From: Novosphingobium sp. ERN07
Lineage (GTDB): Bacteria; Pseudomonadota; Alphaproteobacteria; Sphingomonadales; Sphingomonadaceae
DNA: 64,000 nt
Direction of reading: 5' to 3'
NCBI RefSeq assembly: GCF_012641335.1
Contig: NZ_JABAID010000002.1
Coordinates: forward strand, 248,001 to 312,000
A model generated the notes under the pieces. That model was not told the DNA's origin, made no database searches, and saw only the letters and a list, made by a program, of their open reading frames with translations. This document shows, one piece after another, positions 29,224 through 37,620 of this stretch (position 1 is its first letter; the number at the start of each line of letters is the position of its first letter). A program made the position numbers and the translations under genes.

Positions 29224-29271
29224 TTGACAAGCGCGGCGGCTTGGCATAGCGATTTAATCAAGCAATTAAAT
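29224..29271 (+). promoter_or_regulatory. Promoter with operator-like inverted repeat, nitronate monooxygenase gene
   Basis: -35 TTGACA (29224-29229), 17-bp spacer, -10 TAGCGA (29247-29252). A perfect inverted repeat ATTTAAT-N6-ATTAAAT (29252-29271) overlaps the -10 end and covers the expected start site near 29259, a classical position for a repressor. AGAGGA precedes the ATG of the gene. Confidence 0.6.
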
Positions 29272-29294
29272 TCAGATAAGAGGACCGGAACCGG

Positions 29295-30290
29295 ATGTCT
29301 CAGGCCCCACGTTCATTGCCACCGCTGTTCGCCAACCTGCGCCTGCCTGTCATCGCTTCACCGCTGTTCATCATTTCCTGCCCGGAACTGGTGATCGCGC
29401 AGTGCAAGTCCGGGATTGTCGGCTCTTTCCCGTCGCTTAATGCCCGCCCGATCAGCCAGTTGGACGAATGGCTGCACCAGATCACGGAAGAATTGGCCGC
29501 ACACAATCGCGCCAACCCCGACCGCCCCGCCGCGCCCTTTGCGGTCAACCAGATCGTGCATAAGACCAACAACCGCCTGGACGAAGACATGGCGCTTTGC
29601 GCCAAATGGCAGGTGCCGATGCTGATCACCTCGCTTGGCGCGCGCGAGGATGTCTACAATGCAGCCCATAGCTGGGGCGGAATCGTGCTGCACGATGTGA
29701 TTAACGATCGCTTCGCCCGCAAGGCGATTGAAAAGGGCGCGGACGGCCTGATTCCGGTGGCTGCAGGCGCAGGCGGCCACGCCGGGGCGCAATCGCCGTT
29801 CGCCTTGATGCAGGAAATCCGCGAATGGTTCAACGGCCTCGTTGCCCTGTCTGGCGCGATTGCACACGGACGATCTGTCCTTGCAGCTCAAGCACTTGGA
29901 GCCGACTTCGCATATATCGGTTCAGCATGGATCGCGACCGAGGAAGCCAACGCCAACGCCGCCTACAAGCAATCCATCGTCGATAGCCGCGCCGACGATA
30001 TCGTCTATTCCAACCTCTTCACAGGCGTCCACGGCAACTACCTGCGCTCCTCCATTGTCAACGCCGGGCTTGACCCGGACAACCTGCCCGTGAGCGACCC
30101 CAGCGCGATGAACTTCGGGTCGGGCGGCAACACCGAAGCGAAGGCGTGGAAGGATATCTGGGGGTCTGGTCAGGGGATCGGCGCGATCAGCGCGGTCGAA
30201 CCGGTCGCTGTCAGGGTCGATAGACTGGAAGCGCAGTACCGGGATGCCGCAGCGGCGCTTTCGGGCAGTTCTGCACCCTTCCTACGGTAG
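29295..30290 (+). CDS. Nitronate monooxygenase (2-nitropropane dioxygenase family)
   Basis: FMN-dependent enzyme oxidising nitronates to carbonyl compounds and nitrite, or a related NAD(P)H flavin oxidoreductase. It has 331 residues. Typical features: LRLPVIASPLFIISCPELV at the N-terminus, AVNQIVHKTNNRLDEDM, VPMLITSLGAR, DGLIPVAAGAGGHAG (phosphate binding) and the QALGADFAYIGSAWIATEEA segment. It could feed nitrite to the nirBD system 13 kb away, but that is only inference. Confidence 0.88.
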   Translation: MSQAPRSLPPLFANLRLPVIASPLFIISCPELVIAQCKSGIVGSFPSLNARPISQLDEWLHQITEELAAHNRANPDRPAAPFAVNQIVHKTNNRLDEDMALCAKWQVPMLITSLGAREDVYNAAHSWGGIVLHDVINDRFARKAIEKGADGLIPVAAGAGGHAGAQSPFALMQEIREWFNGLVALSGAIAHGRSVLAAQALGADFAYIGSAWIATEEANANAAYKQSIVDSRADDIVYSNLFTGVHGNYLRSSIVNAGLDPDNLPVSDPSAMNFGSGGNTEAKAWKDIWGSGQGIGAISAVEPVAVRVDRLEAQYRDAAAALSGSSAPFLR

Positions 30291-30300
30291 GTTGCGTGCG

Positions 30301-30334
30301 ATTAGGTGCATTTAGGTGCACTTCAGGCCGCGTG
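30301..30334 (-). repeat. 34-bp dispersed repeat, copy 1 (covers 3' end of the AHH nuclease gene)
   Basis: Read on the minus strand it starts CACGCGGCCTGA (codons His-Ala-Ala-stop of the nuclease), then AGTGCACCTA and AATGCACCTA. The second copy at 41851-41884 (plus strand) matches 31 of the first 32 positions and covers the same codons and stop of an unrelated gene. See findings. Confidence 0.8.
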
Positions 30335-30862
30335 CTGCACCCCGCTGGTTTCAGACCAGAAAAGATCAGTCATTTCATCAAGATGGCTGAAATCCAGGGC
30401 CGGGTCACGGGTGTTTAACGGCACCCGCGACCATGTGCGCGGATCAAGGAAGCGTCTGCGCAGCGCACGCTGCAAAAGATCGAACCGCATCAGCGCCACA
30501 TAGTCGGCCTCGGCACCCTTGCGCCGGTCGCGCGACCAGTCAGCCTCGATCTGGCCGATGCGTTCGATCACCAGTTCGTTGTACGCGCGATGCGGGCCGC
30601 GATGGAGCGGCAGTCCGATGCGCCGGGCCACCTGTTCACAACCCGGCAGCAACTGGCCGTTGCGGCGGAAATCGTGGATGCCAAGTCGCTCCACCCCCAA
30701 TTGCGACACGAATTGGGTCAGTGCGGCAACGTGCAAGATTTGCCGGGGCACAAGATGATGACGCTGCAGCTGCGGCGCATAGCCCGGCTTTCCGGGAACA
30801 TTGACGCTCCCGAAGGGCAGCTTGCGCCGCTTATGCCTGGAAAGATCGAAGCTCAGTCGCAC
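30323..30862 (-). CDS. AHH-domain (HNH/Endo VII superfamily) nuclease-like protein
   Basis: A 179-residue protein with the AHH nuclease signature: QRHHLVPRQ (His35-His36, with Arg in place of the usual Ala), an HDFRRNGQLLPG segment, and the partner motif LPLHRGPHRAYNELV. AHH domains occur as toxin tips of polymorphic toxins and as stand-alone nucleases. No signal peptide or trafficking domain is visible, and the N-terminus is basic. The GTG start at 30862 overlaps the upstream unknown gene by 10 bp, so the two are probably translated together. Whether the partner is an immunity protein is unproven. The last codons lie in a dispersed 34-bp repeat. Confidence 0.7.
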   Translation of the reverse strand: MRLSFDLSRHKRRKLPFGSVNVPGKPGYAPQLQRHHLVPRQILHVAALTQFVSQLGVERLGIHDFRRNGQLLPGCEQVARRIGLPLHRGPHRAYNELVIERIGQIEADWSRDRRKGAEADYVALMRFDLLQRALRRRFLDPRTWSRVPLNTRDPALDFSHLDEMTDLFWSETSGVQHAA

Positions 30863-31614
30863 CGGGCAAGGATACGACCGCCAGTGTCCACCTCAAGAAG
30901 GACTGCTCCCGTTCCGGCAAGAACTGCCTCCGTAGGACTACTTATAGGTCCGTGCGCCACAAGCCAGTCAATCAGCCGAATTGCCACGCGGGGAAGCTGT
31001 CCGGCATTTTCCGGCGCCGCAGATTGGAGCAAAAATTCTTGTTCTATGAAGAAGTTAAGACCAGTGCTCTGCAAACCAACTTCTGCATTGCCATGCAACG
31101 CGACGAAAGCCGGTGCGGGAAACGGCCCCCCCTCCAACCACGGCAACACTGCCCTTTCGAAGAGGTCCACCCTTATCAAAAGTTTGGCTGGAAGCCATGC
31201 GATGGCCTTCGCCGGGCCGATTCGCGCCAGATCGAGCAGCAGATTCGTTGCCACGCGAATCACCGGCAGCAGGCGCTGCGCGCCAGCCAGATGCGGCCCT
31301 GGTGCCAGTGAGAGGCTTGCCAGCCCATCCAGTTCCGCAGGACTGATGCCGACCCCGGCGTTGACCGATGGCGCGGTCTGCGCCGGACCACCGGCAAGGC
31401 CGTTAATATCAAACGTCAGCCCATCGCGCAGGACTTCTGCCCAGCCTTCGACCGCATCATCGGGAGCGTGCGAAACCGAAAAGCCTGATCCGCGCAGCGA
31501 TTCAGCTTCGAGATCAGACAAGGCCGGCAGGTCCGACGGATCGAGCAGAATCGCAGCAAGGGGCGCACAGTTCATCGGTCGGTCACTGGCGTCAGACCGG
31601 TCACTGGCGTCCAC
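30853..31614 (-). CDS. Hypothetical protein, partner of the AHH nuclease gene
   Basis: I do not recognise this 253-residue protein. It is acidic, rich in Leu and Ala, has no signal peptide or membrane segment, and has a run of helices (LLPVIRVATNLLLDLARIG, LPRVAIRLIDWLVAHG). GTG 31614 is supported by AGGGA 5-6 nt upstream; ATG 31575 has none. The N-terminus carries an exact short duplication (DASDR-S-DASDR) from a direct DNA repeat. Its stop overlaps the AHH gene, so it may be an immunity or chaperone partner; this is inferred from position only. Confidence 0.6.
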   Translation of the reverse strand: MDASDRSDASDRPMNCAPLAAILLDPSDLPALSDLEAESLRGSGFSVSHAPDDAVEGWAEVLRDGLTFDINGLAGGPAQTAPSVNAGVGISPAELDGLASLSLAPGPHLAGAQRLLPVIRVATNLLLDLARIGPAKAIAWLPAKLLIRVDLFERAVLPWLEGGPFPAPAFVALHGNAEVGLQSTGLNFFIEQEFLLQSAAPENAGQLPRVAIRLIDWLVAHGPISSPTEAVLAGTGAVLLEVDTGGRILARCD

Positions 31615-31715
31615 GAGCGTCCCTTTTCACAGCATTCCCATTTGTCACATGCAAGACCGGCTTCGAGTCTGGCTATCGCAGTATGCTTCGCGATGGACCT
31701 TATAGGCACGAAAGG

Positions 31716-32222
31716 TCAAAAAACTCCCAGATTGAGCGCAGTTGAAAACGCCTGTCCCAGATCGTGACATCTTTGCAATTGATCGGGTGAGAGCCGCTTG
31801 GCGCCAAGGATTTCGTTGGGCGTCTGCGCCTTGGTGCAAATGATCAGCGGTTCCGCCACGCGCCGCAGACGCCATCCGGTAACGATCCGGTCGATCTGCC
31901 GCTCTGCCCCGGTTCCATCCGAACCGGCGGCGATCATCGTGGCATAGGGTCGCCCTTCAATCAGCCCAAGCACAGGATAATAGCAACGGTCGAAAAACTC
32001 CTTCATCGCGCCGGTCATGCTGCCAAGGTTTTCGGGACAGCAGAAAACATAGCCGCCTGCCGCCAGCAGATCGGCAGGCGTGACGTTCTCGGCAGGTAAC
32101 AATGTGCACGGCGCAGCGGACGATGCGCCTTCGCCCGCCGCATCCGCCATCGCGCGCGCCGCACCGGTGCGGCTGTGCCAGATGATGAGAAGCCCCTCCC
32201 CCATTCCTATGTCAGCAACCAT
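31716..32222 (-). CDS. Flavodoxin-family protein
   Basis: A flavodoxin-fold protein of about 168 residues: GLLIIWHSRTGAARAMADAA is the FMN phosphate-binding loop, and GYVFCCPENLGSMTGAMKEFFD plus YYPVLGLIEGRPYATMIAAG match NAD(P)H quinone reductase/flavodoxin relatives. The start could be ATG 32222 (overlapping the upstream gene by 11 bp) or ATG 32204 (7 bp after its stop); neither has a good ribosome-binding site, so translation is likely coupled. The electron donor and acceptor are unknown. Confidence 0.8.
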   Translation of the reverse strand: MVADIGMGEGLLIIWHSRTGAARAMADAAGEGASSAAPCTLLPAENVTPADLLAAGGYVFCCPENLGSMTGAMKEFFDRCYYPVLGLIEGRPYATMIAAGSDGTGAERQIDRIVTGWRLRRVAEPLIICTKAQTPNEILGAKRLSPDQLQRCHDLGQAFSTALNLGVF

Positions 32223-33450
32223 CCCCACCCGCGCCCGGCACGCCCAGCGCTCCGGCCACGGCACCGCCCAACAAGCCACCCAGCCCCTTTTTCTTGGGCT
32301 TGCAAGCAGGTGCTGGCTGTTGCGCCCCGGCTGCGGCAGACGCACCGAAACCCTCCATCCCGACAAGGAAGCCGGTGGTGGAGCGATGGCGGATGCGCGC
32401 CGTCCATTCCGGCACCCATTTCACTTTGGGATCAGCAGGGCGCGGTGGATAGGCGAACGATTCCTCCGGCCCATAAGCATGCAGCGTACCGAACATGAAA
32501 TCGGGCGCGGCGGCCTTTACCTCGGCCGGGACAGTGCAGGTGGTGGTCTGTGGAGACAGCACGGTCTTGTCATTGACCAGCTTTGCCACGGTGGCAGGCG
32601 CCAACCAGTCGGCCAGACCGCCGCCGAACTGGCGGCTCGCGCTGGACGACCACCAGACGACATCCGACATTTCGCCGCCTTGGCCCGATTGCTTGCCGCC
32701 GATCATCATCGCGTAATAGCCGGTTGCATCGGCCACCGCGCCCCAGCGGAGCAGCGTGGAACCGCTGGGCTGCAAAGCGTTCGAGGCATTGAGCGGAGCC
32801 ATGAAATCCTTGGCCAGCGTAAAGGCCATGTCCGGCGAATAGTTGCCCGCCACCCGGTGTGCACCGATCAGCGATGAATCGGGCTTGGCCGATTTGCCGT
32901 CTTCGCCGGGCCAATAGCCGTATGTCTTGCTGGATGATGGCGAAACCCAGCGGTCCATCGGCACGGCGGTGGTAAACAGGCCGGCAGGCACCTGCCCCGC
33001 CGCCAGCTTGCTGAAATCGATGACCACGGGCTGCCCTTTGGGCGCGTGTTCACCGCAACCCCAGAAGATCAGCATCCGGCCCTTCGGACGCTGAAAATCA
33101 GCTTCACCGGGATCACGCTTCGCGGCTTGCGGCGTGCGCAGCAGCACCGATTTTCCCAGCTTTGCGCCTGCTGGCATGAAATGTTCGGCCTTGGGCTTGC
33201 CATCGGCAGCGGCACGGGACGAACCGAGATCGAGCCAGAGCATGTGCTGCGCCTTGGGCGTACCGCCAAAGGCCATCGACATGGCCGCGCCCATGCCGCC
33301 GCCACCCGCCATGCCGCCAAGGCCAGACATCGTTTCGGCCCGCATCTCGTATCGTGCCACAGGCACTGCCGCCTGTTGGGCCAGAACCGTTGCCGCTATG
33401 GTGCAAAGGGCAGTGCCCCCCACCATGACCGGAATCGCAAACCTGCGCAT
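32212..33450 (-). CDS. Exported hypothetical protein with Gly-rich C-terminus ending in Cys
   Basis: A 412-residue exported protein that I do not recognise. It has a signal peptide (FAIPVMVGGTALCTIAATVLAQ). A Gly/Met-rich segment follows (MSGLGGMAGGGGMGAAMSM), then a beta-rich middle (GRMLIFWGCGEHAPKGQPVVIDF), SSSKTYGYWPGE, and LQPSGSTLLRWGAVADATGY reminiscent of a fibronectin-like strand pair. The tail KPKKKGLGGLLGGAVAGALG is a short glycine-rich hydrophobic hairpin and the last residue is Cys. ATG 33450 has a strong AGGAGG 9 nt upstream. It starts a two-gene unit with the flavodoxin gene. Confidence 0.7.
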   Translation of the reverse strand: MRRFAIPVMVGGTALCTIAATVLAQQAAVPVARYEMRAETMSGLGGMAGGGGMGAAMSMAFGGTPKAQHMLWLDLGSSRAAADGKPKAEHFMPAGAKLGKSVLLRTPQAAKRDPGEADFQRPKGRMLIFWGCGEHAPKGQPVVIDFSKLAAGQVPAGLFTTAVPMDRWVSPSSSKTYGYWPGEDGKSAKPDSSLIGAHRVAGNYSPDMAFTLAKDFMAPLNASNALQPSGSTLLRWGAVADATGYYAMMIGGKQSGQGGEMSDVVWWSSSASRQFGGGLADWLAPATVAKLVNDKTVLSPQTTTCTVPAEVKAAAPDFMFGTLHAYGPEESFAYPPRPADPKVKWVPEWTARIRHRSTTGFLVGMEGFGASAAAGAQQPAPACKPKKKGLGGLLGGAVAGALGVPGAGGDGC

Positions 33451-33582
33451 CGCGTGGATCCTCCTGAAAGCGCCACGAAGCGCGGCGCGGACCGATGCAA
33501 CCCTATGCCGTGGCTCGCTGTCATTGCGCGTGCGCAAGAGCACAGCCTTTCCGAGCCTCGTCCGATGCTATAGCGCAGCGCC

Positions 33583-35361
33583 ATGATTCCCGTAACGGCG
33601 ATAACGCACTCTTTTTCCGGTCAGGCTTGGCGCTGGCGCGGCGGCAACATGGATCTCGGCCAAGGGAACGGGACCGGCGACGATATCGTCACGCAGCTCC
33701 TGCTTTCGCGCGGGGTAGAGCGCGACGATCTTGATCGTCACCGCCGCCCGACCCTGCGCGATTTCCTGCCCGATCCTTCGATCTTCCGCGATATGGACAG
33801 CGCCGCCATCCGCCTGAGCGATGCCATCGAGCAGGCCGAGCGTATCACGATCTATGGCGATTATGACGTGGACGGCGCGACCAGCGCCGCGCTTCTGGTG
33901 CGGCTGTTGCGAACGATGGGGGTGACAGCAGGGCATTACATCCCCGACCGCCTTCTGGAAGGGTATGGCCCATCGGGCGAAGCGCTGGTGCGATTGGCAC
34001 GGGATGGGTCGCAACTGATCGTGACGGTCGATTGCGGCGCGATGGCGCATGAGGCGCTGGCGATGGCCGCTGCCGAGGGTGTGGACGTTATCGTGGTAGA
34101 CCACCACAAATGTTCGTCTGAACTGCCGCAGGCCACTGCGCTGGTGAACCCCAACCGGCTTGACGAATGTGACGAGGCCGCGTCGCACGGGCACCTTGCT
34201 GCGGTGGGCGTGGCCTTTCTGCTGGCCATTGCGACTGTGCGCGAATTGCGCGGGCGCGGCTGGTTCGAGCGCGTGGGGCGCAAGGCCCCCGATCTGATGA
34301 ATCTGCTCGATCTGGTAGCACTGGGCACTGTGGCCGACGTTGCGCAGCTGCGCGGCCTGAACCGCGCGCTGGTTTCGCAGGGTCTGAAAATCATGGCACG
34401 GCGGGAGAACGTGGGCCTTTCCGCATTGATCGACGCAAGCCGCCTGAACCGCGCGCCAACGTGCAGCGATCTGGGCTTTGCACTGGGACCACGCATCAAC
34501 GCGGGTGGGCGCGTGGGTGAAGCGACGCTTGGCGTCAGACTTCTCACCACCGAAGACGCAGGTGAAGCGCGCGAGATTGCGGCGCAGCTATCACACCTGA
34601 ACGAAGAGCGCCGCGCGATCGAACAGGAAGTGCAGGAAGCCGCCGAAGCGCAGATTGCCGCGCAGCACAATCGCGCGGTCATGGTCCTGGCAGGGCGCGG
34701 CTGGCATCCCGGCGTGATTGGTATCGTGGCGGGGCGCATCAAGGAAAAGACCGGGAAGCCCGCGCTGGTGATCGCACTCGATGCAGAAGATGCGGGCAAC
34801 GGCAAGGGATCGGGCCGCTCCATCGCGGGTGTAGACCTTGGCGCAGCAATTATCGCCGCACGTGAAGCCGGTCTGTTGGTGGCAGGCGGCGGTCACGCGA
34901 TGGCTTGCGGGCTGACCATCGAGCCTGACCGAGTCGACGCGCTGGCAGACTGGCTGGATGAACGGCTTGCGCGCGAAGTGGGCGGCGCACGCGCCACGCA
35001 ATCGCTGCTTCTAGATATCTCGCTCAGCCCCGGGGGCCTGACACCGGAGCTGGTAGAGACGCTGGAGGCAGCAGGCCCCTTTGGCGTGGGCTGGCCGGGG
35101 CCGCGCGTGGCCGTGGGACCGGTGCGGCTGGTCAAATGCGATCTGGTGGGCGCCGATCACGTGCGCATGGTTGCAGCGGGCGCGGACGGTCGTTCGTTCA
35201 AGGCCATCGCCTTTCGCGCGGCGCATAGCGAGATGGGCCAGGCCTTGCTGCACGGTTCACGCGGGCGGCAGTTCTGGCTGGCAGGGCGTGCAAAAATCGA
35301 TGATTGGGGTAGCCGTCCGGCCGCCGAACTCCATGTAGAGGATGCCGCTTTTGCCGATTGA
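33583..35361 (+). CDS. recJ: Single-stranded-DNA-specific exonuclease RecJ
   Basis: 5'-3' single-strand exonuclease of recombination and mismatch repair, 592 residues. DHH-family motifs are intact: ITIYGDYDVDGATSAALLVR, TVDCGAMAHEAL, VIVVDHHKCSSELP and, in the DHHA1 part, GKGSGRSIAGVDLGAAI and AGGGHAMACG. The C-terminal OB-like domain is present (GPFGVGWPGPRVAVGP). It lies directly upstream of the tRNA-Glu pair. Confidence 0.97.
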   Translation: MIPVTAITHSFSGQAWRWRGGNMDLGQGNGTGDDIVTQLLLSRGVERDDLDRHRRPTLRDFLPDPSIFRDMDSAAIRLSDAIEQAERITIYGDYDVDGATSAALLVRLLRTMGVTAGHYIPDRLLEGYGPSGEALVRLARDGSQLIVTVDCGAMAHEALAMAAAEGVDVIVVDHHKCSSELPQATALVNPNRLDECDEAASHGHLAAVGVAFLLAIATVRELRGRGWFERVGRKAPDLMNLLDLVALGTVADVAQLRGLNRALVSQGLKIMARRENVGLSALIDASRLNRAPTCSDLGFALGPRINAGGRVGEATLGVRLLTTEDAGEAREIAAQLSHLNEERRAIEQEVQEAAEAQIAAQHNRAVMVLAGRGWHPGVIGIVAGRIKEKTGKPALVIALDAEDAGNGKGSGRSIAGVDLGAAIIAAREAGLLVAGGGHAMACGLTIEPDRVDALADWLDERLAREVGGARATQSLLLDISLSPGGLTPELVETLEAAGPFGVGWPGPRVAVGPVRLVKCDLVGADHVRMVAAGADGRSFKAIAFRAAHSEMGQALLHGSRGRQFWLAGRAKIDDWGSRPAAELHVEDAAFAD

Positions 35362-35382
35362 AACTTTTCTGCAATTCGCTGC

Positions 35383-35411
35383 TTGACGCCCCGCAATGAT
35401 CCCCTTAGAGG
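35383..35411 (+). promoter_or_regulatory. Promoter for the tRNA-Glu pair
   Basis: -35 TTGACG (35383-35388), 17-bp spacer, -10 TAGAGG (35406-35411), about 30 bp before the first tRNA. A GC-rich stretch after the -10 fits a stringently controlled stable-RNA promoter. Confidence 0.65.
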
Positions 35412-35441
35412 CGCGGACCTGCCCAGCGGCGCAAGCCCAGT

Positions 35442-35516
35442 GGCCCCTTCGTCTAGCGGTTAGGACGCGGCCCTTTCACGGCTGAAACACGGGTTCGATT
35501 CCCGTAGGGGTCACCA
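35442..35516 (+). tRNA. tRNA-Glu (anticodon UUC), copy 1
   Basis: 75 nt including encoded CCA. The acceptor stem pairs GGCCCCT with AGGGGTC (one G-U), the anticodon arm reads GGCCC-TTTCACG-GCT, and the T arm is CACGGG-TTCGATT-CCCGTA. Anticodon TTC reads GAA and GAG. Co-transcribed with the identical copy 71 bp downstream. Confidence 0.97.
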
Positions 35517-35587
35517 CTTGCTTCTTCCTGAAAGGACCGAAGCAACGGTGCAGAAATTGCCCTCCTGTAACGAGGGTCATGGCACAA

Positions 35588-35662
35588 GGCCCCTTCGTCT
35601 AGCGGTTAGGACGCGGCCCTTTCACGGCTGAAACACGGGTTCGATTCCCGTAGGGGTCACCA
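35588..35662 (+). tRNA. tRNA-Glu (anticodon UUC), copy 2
   Basis: Base-for-base identical to the copy at 35442-35516 over 75 nt, including the CCA end. It shares that copy's promoter as far as I can see. Confidence 0.97.
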
Positions 35663-35746
35663 TCCTTCCACCCGAAAAATACGTGACAAGGCGGCTTGAA
35701 ACCTGCGCGCCTCCCGCGCACTAGGCTGGGCCATGCGGATCGCCCC

Positions 35747-36325
35747 ATGCGGATAGCCATCGTCGATGAAAGCGCCAGTCGCGCGGCTGTGATCCGCGAA
35801 GGGCTGGCCGCGCTTGATGACTGCGAGATTTTCGTGGTGACCGAACGGCGCGGCCTGGTTGCCCGCATTGGCGAGATCGCGCCCGATATCGTGCTGATGG
35901 ACCTCGGCAACCCCTCGCGCGACGTGTTGGAAGAATACTTCGCCGTCAGTCGCGTGCTGGGCCGCCCGATTGCCATGTTCGTGGATGAAAGCGACGAGGA
36001 ATCGATCGCCGCCTCGGTCGATGCCGGGGTTTCGTCCTATGTTGTCGATGGACTTGCCCCGCATCGCATCCGCCCGATTCTCGATCTCGCGGTGCGCCGC
36101 TTCAATGCCTTTGCCCGCCTGCAGAACGATCTGGCCGAAGCAAAAGGCAAGCTGGCCGACCGCGAAGTGGTGGACAAGGCCAAGCGCATCCTGATGGACA
36201 GCCGGTGCCTTACCGAACCGCAGGCCTATGCAGAACTGCGCAAGACCGCGATGAATCAGGGCAAGCGCATTGCCGACATTGCCGAAGCGGTCGTTACCGC
36301 GCACCAGTTGATGGGAGGGAAATGA
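35747..36325 (+). CDS. nasT: NasT-type ANTAR-domain response regulator (transcription antiterminator)
   Basis: RNA-binding antiterminator of nitrate assimilation. The N-terminal part is a receiver-like domain (MRIAIVDESASRAAVI; acidic site in DIVLMDLGNPSRD). The C-terminal ANTAR domain (about residues 130-190, EVVDKAKRILMDSRCLTEPQ then RIADIAEAVV) binds paired hexaloop hairpins. It has 192 residues. In the Paracoccus/Azotobacter/Pseudomonas systems NasT is held by NasS until nitrate or nitrite releases it; here nasS follows with a 4-bp ATGA overlap. Two matching RNA targets lie upstream of nrtA and nirB. The start has no strong ribosome-binding site; a duplicated ATGCGGAT lies just before it. 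Confidence 0.93.
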   Translation: MRIAIVDESASRAAVIREGLAALDDCEIFVVTERRGLVARIGEIAPDIVLMDLGNPSRDVLEEYFAVSRVLGRPIAMFVDESDEESIAASVDAGVSSYVVDGLAPHRIRPILDLAVRRFNAFARLQNDLAEAKGKLADREVVDKAKRILMDSRCLTEPQAYAELRKTAMNQGKRIADIAEAVVTAHQLMGGK

Positions 36326-37545
36326 TGGCGTCCGAAGCCGTGCGGGGCGAACTGACCATCGGGTTTCTGCCACTGGTCGATGCCTGTCTGCCGATCCTTG
36401 CCCGCGAACATGGCTTTGCCGAAGCCCAAGGCCTGTCCCTGCGGCTTGTCCGCGACATGAGCTGGGCGACCGTGCTGGACCGCCTGCTTTATGGGCATAG
36501 CGACGCGGCGCACATGGTCGCCCCGCTGGCTATTGGCACCACGCTGGGGCGTGGCCGTCCGGCGCAACCGCTGTCGGTCCCATTCGTGCTGGGGCTGAAC
36601 GGCAATGCAATCACGATGCGGCCCGATCTGGCGCGCACGACCAATCCCGCTGGCGGATTGGGTGATCCTGCGACGGTTGGTGCAGCGCTGAAAGCCCATA
36701 TCGTTGCGACCGGACAGAAGTTGCGCTTCGGCGTGGTTCACCGCTATTCCAGCCACAACTACATGCTGCGCTATTGGCTGGCCGCCTGCGGCATTCGCCC
36801 GGACGAGGATGTCGAGATCACGACCGTCGCCCCGCCCTTCTGCGCCGATGCGCTGGAGTATGGCGAGGTTGACGCGATCTGCGTGGGCGAACCGTGGAAC
36901 AGCGTGGCCGTGGAACGCGGTGCGGGCGAAATCGTTCTGGTCACCGCGCAAATCTGGCGGCGCGGCGTGGAAAAGGTGCTCGCGTTTCGCGAACCGGTGC
37001 TGGAGGATCGCCGCGACGAAGTGGAAGCGCTGGTCCGCGCGCTGCGTATGGCGGGCGCGCATTTCGTCGATCCCGCCAATCTTGAAACCAACGCTGCAAT
37101 TCTTGCCCGCGCCGAATATCTCGATGGCGATGCCACGCTGATTCGCCGCGCCATTTCCGACCGGCTGCTGCTGCGGCGCGGCGGCGAACTGTTGCACTAT
37201 CCCGATTTCATGTTCCAGCACCGCGAAGCGGCGAACTTCCCGTGGGTGAGCCAGGCCGAATGGCTCTACAGCCAGATGGTCCGGTGGGATGGTTTGCCCT
37301 TCGATTCTGCGGATGCGGCAAAAGCGGCGCACGTTTTCCGCCCCGATGTTTACCGCAGCGCACTATTGGGAACTGCTGACCCCCTGCCGGGTGCTAGTTC
37401 AAAGGTGGAAGGCAGCCTTGCCGGGCCGACGTCAATATCGATGCAACAGGGCATTATTACGCTGGAAAACAACAGCTTCTTTGATGGGAAGGCGTTTGAC
37501 CCACTGTTGCTGGAATCCTACATCGCTGGGCAGCGTCAGGCATAA
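36322..37545 (+). CDS. nasS: NasS-type nitrate/nitrite sensor (NrtA-like, cytoplasmic)
   Basis: A 407-residue protein similar to the nitrate-binding protein NrtA but without signal peptide or lipobox, as expected for the cytoplasmic sensor NasS. The shared nitrate-binding framework is visible: LTIGFLPLVDACLPILAREH, GLNGNAITMRPDL, RYSSHNYMLRYWLAACG, AICVGEPWNSVAVERGAGE. It binds NasT in the absence of nitrate or nitrite in the known systems. GGGAGGGA precedes the start, which overlaps nasT (ATGA). Confidence 0.92.
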   Translation: MMASEAVRGELTIGFLPLVDACLPILAREHGFAEAQGLSLRLVRDMSWATVLDRLLYGHSDAAHMVAPLAIGTTLGRGRPAQPLSVPFVLGLNGNAITMRPDLARTTNPAGGLGDPATVGAALKAHIVATGQKLRFGVVHRYSSHNYMLRYWLAACGIRPDEDVEITTVAPPFCADALEYGEVDAICVGEPWNSVAVERGAGEIVLVTAQIWRRGVEKVLAFREPVLEDRRDEVEALVRALRMAGAHFVDPANLETNAAILARAEYLDGDATLIRRAISDRLLLRRGGELLHYPDFMFQHREAANFPWVSQAEWLYSQMVRWDGLPFDSADAAKAAHVFRPDVYRSALLGTADPLPGASSKVEGSLAGPTSISMQQGIITLENNSFFDGKAFDPLLLESYIAGQRQA

Positions 37546-37570
37546 AATTCTATTGCAGCGCAAAAAACAC

Positions 37571-37599
37571 TTGCCGGAAGCGGTACGAATCACATAGCT
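37571..37599 (+). promoter_or_regulatory. Promoter of the nrt operon
   Basis: -35 TTGCCG (37571-37576), 17-bp spacer containing GAATC, -10 ATAGCT (37594-37599). Upstream, GCAAAAAACAC abuts the -35. The nirB leader has the same parts at the same spacing (TTGCAG, GAATC, TTAGCC, and GCAAAATAACAC), so this is a shared promoter module. Confidence 0.65.
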
Positions 37600-37620
37600 T
37601 TCATCCCAAGCCGAACGGTG

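Noticed and set aside
35442-35662. tRNA pair as an integration site of a mobile element
   Set aside because: No integrase and no partial tRNA 3' copy flank the region; the following genes are a coherent nitrate locus.
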